The notes under the pieces: model-generated
Seen by the model: the letters and a program-made list of their open reading frames with translations, nothing else
What the model was told of the DNA's origin: nothing
Databases searched by the model: none
From: Didymella arachidicola
Lineage: Eukaryota > Ascomycota > Dothideomycetes > Pleosporales > Didymellaceae
Length of the DNA: 64,000 nt
Direction of reading: 5' to 3'
NCBI GenBank assembly: GCA_016630955.3
Contig: CM049997.1
Location: 1-64,000, forward strand
Program-made: the position numbers and the translations under genes
Part shown: positions 9,961 through 19,272 of the stretch, piece by piece
Numbering within the stretch: the stretch's first letter is position 1
Layout of the letters: each line of letters opens with the position of its first letter

Positions 9961-10462
9961 ATCTTCTAGCCTATTTTCTTCTTTTCTCATCCTACTCTTC
10001 TTTTCTCATCCTACTCTTCTTTTCTCATCCTACTCTTCTTTTCTCATCCTACTCTTCTTTTCTTACCTCTCTTCTTCTAAATCCTTCTCTTCTGCCTTAT
10101 TATTTTTATTCTTCTTTTCCTTTCTCTAAGCTTATTATACTCTTGTTTTTCACTTAACTTCTTATATTACAACTCTAATAATACTCTATTCCTTTGTCTC
10201 TACTATAACCCCAACACTACCTTTTTTCTTCTTTTAAACTTGCTCTACCTTCTTCCTCTTTCAATCTTCTTGTCTTTTAATTCCTTCTCCTTCTTTTATT
10301 CTCTCTCTTCTACTTCCTACTTTTATCTTCTATAACTTTTCCAATTACTCTTGCTTTTCCTTCTTTTAATCTAACTTTGTCGAAAAAGCGGCTGCATGGC
10401 TGCGTGATCGGCCTGAGCGGTCGTCCGACGATGATGAGAAGATCAAGGAAGAACGACGGTAT
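9961..10462. repeat. Pyrimidine-rich tract with 19-bp repeats, no gene
   Basis: From about 9978 to 10055 a 19-bp unit TCTTCTTTTCTCATCCTAC is repeated about four times. The rest to about 10375 is TTCT-rich and AT-rich with no coding signal. The composition resembles the telomere-proximal tract at 216-760. Confidence 0.7.
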
Positions 10463-10961
10463 CTACTCGTCCTCCAACGCAGCAGCTCGGGAGCCAGCCT
10501 TCCTGCTTCCGTAGTCGATCGTGTATCGCCTTTGCAGCATGTCGATAGCCTGGCTGCCGTCGAAACATGTGCTCTTGGTCGCCGCCATGAACTCCTGCAC
10601 TGCTGCATTGTCAGTCGCTGTGTGCATTTGCATATACACGCAGTCCACTGCACACCAACACACATTTGAACTTGTGGTCCCCTTTGGAGTGATCAATCTT
10701 CCACGAGTACTGGTCTGCCGCCACTATCACCTGTTCCTCGTCGCCAAAGCTGCCCTCGCTGCAGTCGTCCCCAAGTTCGCCGGGCGACGCGTCGCCGTAG
10801 AGTCCATCGTCATCTCCAGAACCATCATCATCGCTGTTGGCGCTTTGTTGCGCGTCCGGAGGCTGCGTTACGACAACGGCTGGCGGCGAATTGGGCCATA
10901 GATCTATGTCTTGGGGTGGACTTAGGTTCAAAAGCTCGTCGTCAAATCCATCGAAATCCAT
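10463..10961 (-). CDS. Small two-exon gene of unknown function
   Basis: Exon 1 runs 10961-10664 and exon 2 runs 10602-10463, giving about 145 residues. The intron (10663-10603) has a GTGTGT donor and a GCAG acceptor, and joining the exons keeps the frame. I chose the ATG of MDFDGFDDEL over an upstream one because the acidic N-terminus begins there. Exon 1 is Asp/Ser-rich (SDDDGSGDDDG) and ends in WKIDHSKGDHKFK. Exon 2 is basic toward its end. I recognise no family. The acidic part could be disordered or an activation region, or the whole could be a remnant of a longer gene. Confidence 0.45.
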
Positions 10962-11050
10962 CGTGAGACATGTATAGGCAGCACTTTCCCATAGCAGGAA
11001 CAGGCGAAGCAACCGCCGACGGGATCCGGTGGAAGGATCGCGCGGTGTCC

Positions 11051-11070
11051 GCTTGCCCCCAGGGGCAAGC
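11051..11070. repeat. GC-rich palindrome between two genes
   Basis: A 20-bp inverted repeat has a 9-bp stem GCTTGCCCC / GGGGCAAGC and a 2-base centre. It shares its core with four palindromes on the other side of the ParB-like gene. It could be a protein-binding site or an mRNA hairpin. Confidence 0.7.
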
Positions 11071-11220
11071 CACGGGGCAGGTTAAACTTGAGAGCAGTAA
11101 ACATGTAACGCAATCTCTATTCTTTATTTTTACTAGCGCTGATCATCTTCAGCTACTGTGGTACGTGCCAGGTACCAATGTCGGACCTTCTGCGGCGGCT
11201 TCGAAGTTTATGAATCCTCG

Positions 11221-13543
11221 TCATTTCCCACGCCTTGCCGATGCTCTCTGCCTCCAACGTCCTCCTGAGCCGGTCGTGGCGCGTGAAGAAAGAGGTGTGG
11301 ATGGATATCCAGGCTGGTGAGACTCTGTCGCGAGGGGATGCTGTTGCAGCTGAGCCGACTGCTGGTTGATCGCGCTGTTGTGACCGTGTTGCTTTCGGAG
11401 ATTATTCAGCCCGTCCAAGGAAAAGTCAATCAGCACTCGTTCCTGCATCTCCGTTCGTGATGAAGCCCCTGCGTCCGACTCCGCTGTCGATCTGGAGCTT
11501 GGTGATTGGGCAGTGGTTGGCTCCTGGATGGCTTGGTGCGTACTTGATCCATTCTGGGCCCGGGGGAGGGGCCTACGGTTCCGCGCTTCTGCTAATGGCT
11601 GCCCTTCGTGTGTTGCGTGGCTGATTGATGCTTGAGAGAACAGCCCGCTCTCCGCGCGCTGCTCATCTGCCAGGTCGACAGTAGTTAGTGGCCCATCTTC
11701 GCTATAAGAATCCGACGCATCCACGTGTTGCTGTGTTATCCATTGAGCAATCACTGGCTGCATCATCCTAAGCAGCTGTTTGGCTGCAGTTGCTGACCGA
11801 AGGGCTGAATCGTTCGCAACTTCTGGGATCTGACAGATGAGATCACGCGCAGTCTGTGCAATGGTAGGCGGACTGATCTTGCCAGCCTCCTCTGGAATGG
11901 GACTGGCGATGTACTTGTGCTGCAGAGACGGCCCTGCGTAGATTATGACGATAGACAGCACTTCTCTCCACACCTTATGCTCGAACCGTGTGCCGTAGGC
12001 TTTGTTGTCTCCGCTCGGATACTTGTGGAGATAGTGCTCTAGCGTAGAGCTGGTGAAGTCTTTTGCGTTTCCATGTACGTAATCAAGGACTGCCTGCTGG
12101 AGGACTCGAGACTTCTCGTCAGCCTTGTCGCCATACTTTGCTTGCAGCGCAGGGACTAGGTCCTTTCGCAGCGCAGGCTTGTTGTTGTCGCGGTCTGAGA
12201 CCTTTGCGGGTTCGGCGTTTATCCACAAGGTGACGTGAGACATCACAATGCTCATTAGTTTTCCTTCTTGCTTTGTAGTTCTTAAAAGCGCCTGGATGTC
12301 AATGAACCGGCGTCCTGGTTCTGAAAGAACCGTTTGATACAAACCAAGGTATGCATCATCGTCTGCGTCCGGGAACAAGTCTCGCCGACGTGTGCCTGAG
12401 GAATAGGGGTCCACGTCAGGCTCAAGGCCAGGATAGAACAATCCCCGCACCTCGTGTACAGTTCGTACGCGCGGTAGGCCAGCCAGCTTGTTCCAGTCGG
12501 CTAGCTGAACGTCCAGTCCATGCTGGCCTTGGAACTCTGATGTGATCTTCGTTACCTCGTTCATTGCAGAAAACCAATACTAGATGGTTGCTTAGCGTAG
12601 ATGTACAGAGCGTGCCTAGATACAAATTGCACTTACATCGTCTATCCTGCAGCTTGCCATCCACTCAAACGTGGAGATGTTGAAGGTCGCCTGCCCAATC
12701 GAGGTGCGGCACCATTGAGTGATCATCGGTCTCCAGCTAAGATTCTTCCACAGCGTAGCCAGCCGTCGGACTGGAAACTTTACTCTGCTGCTGAGCCTTA
12801 GTTGCTCCAGCATCTCTTGCTCAACCGACCTATTTGAACCTTGGAACAGCTGGCCATTGTTGGAGGACAGGGTTGCTAGCTCTGTCCATATCTGCCCGTG
12901 GCTATCGGGAAGGATGATGTCTTCTCGGTTGGCGCGAAGCTGGACGCGCAAGTGTGCGGGAAGCGTATCTGTCTTTTAGGTTAGCTTGTTGGCTTGGCTG
13001 GCACGTGCAGGGGCTGAAACCTTTGTCGTAAATACTGCACACCCACCACCGTTCCTCCTCTGGCAACCGGCGAAGTCGTAGATACTCCTTGAAAGCTTCA
13101 ACGCGATGGTGGCCTGCAATAAGCTCTGCCTTCGCTCCAATGACGGCCGCCCAACCTTCAAACGATGGCCACTTCGAGTCCCCCTCTTCAGCGCCTCCGG
13201 CTGCAATGGCAGTGGTCTGAGCCTGGTTCTCCTCTTCTAGGTGATCTAGCATCTGCTGCACTTGCGCCTTGGAGCAAGCGATCTGCAATTGGTGACTTGT
13301 GTCTCGCCGAAGAACGCCTGCCTCGTCGAAAATCTGGCGGAGCCGACGCTTGTGCGCTTGGTCGATGGGTCTGTTCACACCAATACTCCATTCTGAGGTG
13401 AGTGCGTCAATCGGAAATTTGGCTGTTGCCAGCAGGTACAGCGCAGCTTGGTTGTAGATGGAGTCTGCCTCTTTGATCTCCTTAACAGCCGTACGTTGTC
13501 TTTTTCCTGTTTCCGTCGAGACGTCTGCACTTTTGCGCTTCAT
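11221..13543 (-). CDS. ParB/sulfiredoxin-fold domain protein, three exons
   Basis: The exons are 13543-13021, 12968-12637 and 12579-11221, giving about 737 residues. Intron 1 (12969-13020, 52 bp) has a GTTTCA donor, a GCTAAC branch-like site and an ACAG acceptor. Intron 2 (12580-12636, 57 bp) has GTAAGT and CTAG. All joins keep the frame. The N-terminal region shows a ParB/Srx-like pattern: VNRPIDQAHKRRLRQIFDE followed about 90 residues later by LIAGHHRVEAFKEY, which corresponds to the family's G-[EH]-H-R box. The rest is helical and unrecognised, ending in a Gln/Ser-rich basic tail. ParB-fold proteins bind or cut DNA or hydrolyse nucleotides, but the function here is not known. Related palindromes lie on both sides of the gene. 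Confidence 0.7.
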
Positions 13544-13684
13544 CGCAGCTTTAGTTGTATTAGCGTTAGAAGATGTAGAAAGAGCAGTGCCTTAGAAGGT
13601 AAGAATTTTTTTATTGCAGGAGATGCGAGTCGCTAAGCTAGTTGTGAGTAGGTTAAGAGTTCGCGGATTCTAGCACGGTCCTCT

Positions 13685-13830
13685 TTGCCCCTGGGGGCAA
13701 GCGGTACTTAACTTGCTAGCTCCAGCCAACTGTTCTCTGCCCCTGGGGGCAAGCCACAGGCAATACCTAGACTTGTTAGCGCAGCTGTTCTTTGCCCCTA
13801 GGGGCAGCTCCTATTTTCGCCCCTGGGGGC
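13685..13830. repeat. Four spaced copies of a GCCCCTGGGGGC palindrome
   Basis: Near-perfect palindromes with the core TGCCCCTNGGGGCA lie at 13685-13700, 13738-13751, 13793-13806 (a perfect 14-mer) and 13819-13830. Spacing is irregular, about 25-55 bp. They lie 140-290 bp upstream of the start of the ParB-like gene. A fifth copy is at 11051-11070. Repeated palindromes suggest protein-binding sites. Confidence 0.8.
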
Positions 13831-13867
13831 AACCTAACCCTACCCCATTAGTACGGTTTTGGCATAT

Positions 13868-14965
13868 AGTATTAGACTTAAGAGTATAGAGTAACTATAT
13901 ATCTTAATCTACTATTATATAAGTAGGCTTATAGAAGTAAAAAAAAGAGGAACTATACCCTTTATAAGTAGCTAATAGAGAACTAATACTAGAAGAGTTA
14001 ACTATAACCTATAAATTAGTATAGTAATATCTAAAAGTATTTAACTATAAGGAATTAATAGACCTAGATATTCTAGGAATAGCTACCTATAATATTATAT
14101 TAGGACTCTCTTAGTTAAGAGAGTATAATCTATAGATTAACTAGAAGAACTAGCAAATAACACTTATATATTATAGATTAGGTACACCTAGATAGTAACC
14201 TACGCAGCTTATAATATAGCTAGTAGATAAGAAGAAGATTAATAATATCTCTTTAAATAAGATATACTAAGTTAGAGTAGTTAACTATATAGATACTAAC
14301 TAGCCTTAGGATTATAAAGTAATAGTTAAGGAGAATAGTATAACTCCTAATATCCTAAATAAATATAGAGAGTTTAGAGACCTCTTCTATAATAAGAAAA
14401 CTATAAAGGTATTACTACAGCACTAAGAATAGGACTATAAAATTAAGCTTAAGAAAGGTAAGAAGCCCCTATTTAGGCTAATATACTAGATATTAGAAAA
14501 GGAACTTAAGGAGCTACGTAACTACCTTAAGGAGAACCTTAATAAAAGATTTATTTAAGAATTAGAATCCCTAGTAGGATTTTCTGTTCTATTTATACTA
14601 AAAAAAGATAGTAAGTTATAACCTTATATTAATTACTAAAAGCTTAATAATATTATAATTAAAAATTATTACCTACTACCGAATATTAGTAAACTTTAGG
14701 ATTAGTTAGCTAGAGTATAGTACTTTACTGTGTTAGACTTAAAAGGAGTGTATAACCTTATCTATATAAAGAAAGGTAAAAAATAGAAGATAGTATTTAG
14801 AACCTATTATAGTTATTATAAGTATTTAGTTATACTATTTAGGCTTACTAATATACTAGTAATATATTAGGCCTTAATTAATAATATACTAAGAGCATAC
14901 TTAGATATTACTATAGTAGTATACCTTAATAATATTCTAGTATATAGTAAAATACTAGAAGAGTA
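13868..14965 (+). mobile_element. RIP-decayed chromovirus pol, segment 1
   Basis: Base by base this follows the protease and reverse transcriptase part of the intact pol at 58900-60000, with most CA, TG and CG changed toward TA. The reading frame is full of stops. The relic begins at the protease region and has no gag or 5' LTR, so it is truncated at about 13868. An intact Pogo element interrupts it at 14966. Confidence 0.85.
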
Positions 14966-16799
14966 ACGCCAACCACCACCGGATGGCGCACCCCACCGGA
15001 ATGGCGCACCCTGTAGCAAATTTATCTTTACACCTCAATATTTCAGCACCACAACAAGAAATTTAAACGTACAATAGCTTAAATTAATCCTCTATCTCTA
15101 TTACATCTTGCTGGCAAGTGCGCTTATTATGCCCTATCCTGCCGCATGTTGTACAGCACCGTTTAACTTTACTACTGCTACCTACCTGCGCACCTTCTCC
15201 CTTAGTCTCAGCCTTAGCGTCTTTCTCCTTTAGTATTTCCTCTGCCTCTGCCTGCGAGAGAGTCCCGCCTTCCTGAATCCGCTTCTTTTTACGCCTCTTA
15301 CGCTCAGAAGCAGCCTTGTTTGCCTGTTCAAGCTGGGCTATCCTTGCCTCAAGTAGCGTGTGCGAATAGTCCCTCTTTGCAGACCCCCTTTTAACCTGTA
15401 GGACCATCTCAATAATTGAGTCAGGAGAGGAACTCCTATGTTCTCTTATCCTCTTAATAATAAGAGTTGTTTGGCTATCAATTTCAATCGCGTTGGTTGG
15501 TGTTTTAGGTTGCCAGTTGGTAGGCCCAGGCAGAGGCGGTGTTGGCGTACGAGGCTTAACTTCAAGCCTTGACAGCACCGCCTCTGGGTCAAGTGGGACC
15601 AAGCCAGTTGCTCTAAAGCTTGATAAGATGTTGCTCTTTGAGATTGCCTTGTTGTATACTGGTTGAAACGTTGCTAAGAAGGCCTTTTTGTCCACGTGGG
15701 TAATGTAACTGTCTGCCAAGCTTTTGATCTCCTTCTTGTACGCCTGCTTCAGCGGGGCAAAGCACCCAACGTCAAGTGGCTGCAGGATGTGAGAGGCGTG
15801 CGGAGGCATACAGAGGGCAATAATCTTGCTTTCCTCGCAGAGATTCTGGAATTCGAGCGACTTGTGACTCTCGTGGCCATCGATAATCAGCAGCCGATGG
15901 CTACCTACAGTAGCAGCCTCTGTGTGCTGGATAAAGTGCTTTAGCCAGGCAAGGCCAAGCTCATTAGTAGTCCAGCCATTCTTGCTAACCCCAATCCTCC
16001 AATCTTTTGGGTTGTTAACGTACCAGGCCTTGTCGTGGTGCTTTGCTTTGAGGATGAAGAAGGGTGGGACAGACCAGCCCATCGCGTTGATACAAGCAAT
16101 CAAAGTTATCCACTCACGATCGCCAGGCTGAAGGCTGAGTGGTGCACGACGTCTCTCAGACGCAGTCACTACCTTAACTGACCCTCCAACGCCTATCTGG
16201 AAGCCAGTCTCGTCAAAGTTGTAGGTATCTTGGTCCAGGATGCCGTACTTGGCTTTAACGTTGCGTATAAGGTCGAACCAGGGACTGATAATTGCTGTAT
16301 CGCTGCACAGAACTCTCCGGTAATCTCTCAGTCTAGAAACCTGAGACCTAACCTCAGGTTTCCGCTGGATAAACCTGTAGGTCCAGTTTTCTCCAACCTT
16401 GCCCCCATCGCGAGCAGCCAACAGTTGATCAGCCATCTCTCGCACATAAGTAAGCGTAGGAGCAAATCCTCGCGCGTCAAGCTTTCTTATATGTTGAACA
16501 AGCACCTCCTCTTCTTGCTTTGTAAGCCGAGAGCAATTGGGGTAGATAACGCGTTGAGAAGCTGGTTTGGCGCGTTGCCTTCGAAGAGTACTTTCAGGCA
16601 CGTTGTAGACAGCAGCAGCGCGTCGCTGGCTTAGGTTCGCATTAGAATTAATAGCTCTAATAGCAAGCTTAATTCTATCTTCACGAGAAAGTAATTCAAG
16701 ATCAATTTGTTGCGACATCGTTGGTGGTGGTCAAAAGAGGTGTGGTCTTGGCAAGGTGCGCCATTCCGGTGGGGTGCGCCATCCGGTGGTAGTTGGCGT
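14966..16799 (-). mobile_element. Pogo/Fot1 transposon, family 2, copy A (1834 bp)
   Basis: Terminal inverted repeats begin ACGCCAACYACCACCGG and contain two copies of ACCGG(A)ATGGCGCACC, then TTGCCAAGACCACACC. A TA is duplicated at 14964-14965 and 16800-16801. It has the same length as the inverted copy at 24869-26702. It shows no RIP although it sits in heavily RIP-decayed pol. Confidence 0.95.
15084..16718 (-). CDS. Pogo/Fot1-type DDE transposase (544 aa)
   Basis: Cut-and-paste transposase acting on its own TIRs. Residues about 5-50 form a helix-turn-helix (LSQRRAAAVYNVPESTLRRQ) and 60-125 a CENP-B/Tc5-like second DNA-binding domain. The catalytic triad is D169 (NFDETGF), D280 (IIDGHESH) and D316 (QPLDVG), a DD35D spacing typical of Fot1. 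The C-terminus has a basic coiled stretch (RKRRKKKRIQ) and a CCHC zinc knuckle (CTTCGRIGHNKRTC). The frame is intact and the protein is the same as that of the copy on the plus strand. A knuckle at the end of a DDE_1 transposase is seen in all three intact families here. Confidence 0.96.
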   Translation of the reverse strand: MSQQIDLELLSREDRIKLAIRAINSNANLSQRRAAAVYNVPESTLRRQRAKPASQRVIYPNCSRLTKQEEEVLVQHIRKLDARGFAPTLTYVREMADQLLAARDGGKVGENWTYRFIQRKPEVRSQVSRLRDYRRVLCSDTAIISPWFDLIRNVKAKYGILDQDTYNFDETGFQIGVGGSVKVVTASERRRAPLSLQPGDREWITLIACINAMGWSVPPFFILKAKHHDKAWYVNNPKDWRIGVSKNGWTTNELGLAWLKHFIQHTEAATVGSHRLLIIDGHESHKSLEFQNLCEESKIIALCMPPHASHILQPLDVGCFAPLKQAYKKEIKSLADSYITHVDKKAFLATFQPVYNKAISKSNILSSFRATGLVPLDPEAVLSRLEVKPRTPTPPLPGPTNWQPKTPTNAIEIDSQTTLIIKRIREHRSSSPDSIIEMVLQVKRGSAKRDYSHTLLEARIAQLEQANKAASERKRRKKKRIQEGGTLSQAEAEEILKEKDAKAETKGEGAQVGSSSKVKRCCTTCGRIGHNKRTCQQDVIEIED

Positions 16800-16801
16800 T
16801 A

Positions 16802-16907
16802 TATTAAATATGTATAATAAGTGCTTGCCTACCTAGAAGTAGCGTATCTATACTTAAAACCTAAGAAGTGTAAGTAGTATAAGGAGGAAGTTAAATTCCT
16901 AGGGTTT
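16802..16907 (+). mobile_element. RIP-decayed pol, segment 2
   Basis: Continues the same relic directly after the Pogo insertion (reverse transcriptase region, ending at the EFLGF-equivalent codons). It stops where the solo LTR begins. Confidence 0.85.
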
Positions 16908-17387
16908 TGTTGAAGTCGTACTTTAAGCAAAGCTCGTAAGCACTAATTCTATTGGTTCTCGGGGATGAGTACGGTGACAGGAAGCCGAGGGGGTTGGTTG
17001 CAATAAGGTGTACAGATACGATCTGTCAGTCTTGAGAGCAGGGTAACGATGAGTAGTACAGAGTAGACTGTCTAGCTCGAAGGTTGGGTTTGAGATCCAA
17101 AGACAAACTTTAACTTAGGATTGAACACGAACTGTAAGAGTTGTGTTCCTACTAGATTATATAGTGAAGGTAATGGAGGTCATCCCAAGGGTTGTGCCAT
17201 CCCCGGAGGTCTTGCCATCCCGGAGGTTGTGCCATCCCCGGAGGTCATGCCATCCCCGGAGGTCATGCCATCCCGGAGGTCACGTCTTGGCGGGATGCCA
17301 TCCCGGAGTCCCGTGATTGGTGACACGCTGTCATCCTTAGCGATGCCCCGCTTCCTATCAGTACCTCGCAACTCGGAGATCGTAACA
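16908..17387 (-). repeat. Solo LTR, U3 type C (480 bp)
   Basis: It begins TGTTGAAG and ends TAACA, matching in length and sequence the LTR at 55192-55671. The U3 part has six GGAGGT/GCCATCCC repeats. The flanks (GGTTT and GATAG) do not match, and relic pol on the two sides is not contiguous: about 1.3 kb of pol is missing. So this is not a simple solo LTR. Confidence 0.92.
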
Positions 17388-18255
17388 GATAGATAGCTAA
17401 ATAGAATAAGTAAACTAAATAATAGAGACGTACCTCTATATCTACTATAACTAGTAGTAAGATAACTAGGTTTTACTACTACCTATAGCATAAATCGCGT
17501 ATAATAATAAATTATTAGAAGTAATAGGTATAACACAGTTCTTTGCAAACTATAGGAGACACCTAAATCTTTTTACTAGGTTATTAGATAGTAATATTTA
17601 AATAGAATTAGTAATTAACTTAGTTAACGCACTAAAGGAAGTATATAGAAAATTACTTAATAATATTACTTAAGCTTAGTTATAAAGTATCTCTTATATT
17701 AATAAAAAATAAAAAATAGCACCTCTACTAAAGGAGAAGGATAAAGTGTATCTCCTTATAAAAAAACCTACATATATAGTAACTAATAAAAAAACTAGAC
17801 AAAGTTAAGGTTAGACTATTTTTTATTTCTAAGCAAATTAGCCTAGTTAACTATTAACTTATACTGCCTAAGAATATAAAGATCTATCTAGTATTCTATA
17901 TCTTACTATTAGAACTAGCTAACTCTAGAATACTAATCTAGAAAGACTTTTACTACTAGGCAGATAGCTAGGACAAGTAGGAAGTTAAGAAAGTAATTAA
18001 ATATTAAAAAACTAAAGAAAATAATAAATACCTAGTTAAGTAGTTAGAATACCTAGACTTAGAAAATATATAAAAACTAGAAGCAAACCTTATAAACTAC
18101 TACTAGTTGCTAATATAGTATTAAAATTCTATAGCTAGTATAGTATAGGATCTATAGGGTTTCTAGTAAGAAAGTTAATAAAGAGTTAGTTAGACAAAAA
18201 ACTAAAAGAAGAATTATTAGCCTATAACTAGCTAGAATTAGCCTAAGGAATAGAG
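17388..18255 (+). mobile_element. RIP-decayed pol, segment 3 (integrase to chromodomain)
   Basis: Aligns to the intact pol from about 61427 to its end, including the integrase end, the polybasic region and the chromodomain, with dense TA-type changes and stops. Together with 13868-14965 and 16802-16907 it is one broken element. Confidence 0.85.
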
Positions 18256-18877
18256 ATAAGGGGGCCGGTAGCGGTACTTAAACTTTCTACCTCTTACGCC
18301 TAATCTTACACCTTTAATATTACTAGGTTATAATATATAAATTAATACTTATAACTCTTAAGCTCTAATAACTTACGCTTTACGCAAGCTATTACCTCTT
18401 TAAAATAAGTAAGCTTAAGTTACTTCTCTTTCTTCTCCTTCTTAACTTTCTTCTACTCTTCTTTAGGAATAAATAGACTATACTCTGCTTTTATAGAGAT
18501 ATAGCTAGTATATTAACTAGTAGTAGTATTAATAAAACACTAGAAGTTCTTCTATTTATATCTTTTATAATAAAATACTATTTCTAATAAATAGTCCTAG
18601 ATATAACACATATAGGCATAACACTACTTAGTAGATAACTAAGAGTATAGGGCTTAGAGTTTTTATACTCTAGAATTCTTTAGTATAGTTAAGGAGGCTA
18701 TAGAACTTTATAAGAAGTAACCTATAAATAGTACTTATAAGAGAGAGACCTACTCTATAACCTATAGTATAGATAAAGAATATATTAAGGATAATATACT
18801 AGAAGGAGGGAGGTAGTATTATAATCTCTAAAAGAATAGGTACTAATAGGAAGTAGGGTATTACTTAGTTAATAGCG
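18256..18877 (-). pseudogene. Decayed antisense zinc-finger gene of the relic retroelement
   Basis: Between relic pol and relic LTR, the minus strand follows the accessory gene of the type C element (49084-49680) through its coiled coil and cysteine region, with RIP changes. So the antisense gene was already present in an older generation of elements. Borders are approximate. Confidence 0.65.
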
Positions 18878-19272
18878 TGTTACGTATTATATAATACCTC
18901 CTACTAAGGATAGGCTTCTAGAATACTATAGTATCCTAAAATACTATAATATCCCTAGATACTATAACCTCTAGGATATAGTTAGTATATAGAATGCAGT
19001 AGATATACCTATATATATATTCTAGTAGAAATATAACTTTTATAGTTTATATTTAACCTAAGTTATTAAGTTTATCTTTAGATCTTAAACCTAACCTTTA
19101 AGCTAGATAGTCTACTCTATACTATTTATTATTACCCTACTCTTAAGACTAATAGATTATATCTATATACCTTATTATAACTAACCCCTTTAGCTTCCTA
19201 TTACTATACTTATCTCTAAGAACTAATAGAATTAGTGCTTATAAGCTTTACTTAAAGTATAACTTTAATACT
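18878..19272 (+). repeat. RIP-decayed 3' LTR of the relic retroelement
   Basis: It starts TGTTACG and ends ACTTTAATA, the RIP form of ACTTCAACA. The R-U5 half aligns well with the young LTRs. The sequence next to the TATA region resembles type C. The outer U3 is too changed to assign with certainty. Confidence 0.75.

Noticed and set aside
17121..17396. Open frame repeated at 48687 and 55405
   Set aside because: Falls wholly inside type C LTRs and reflects U3 repeats; not a gene.
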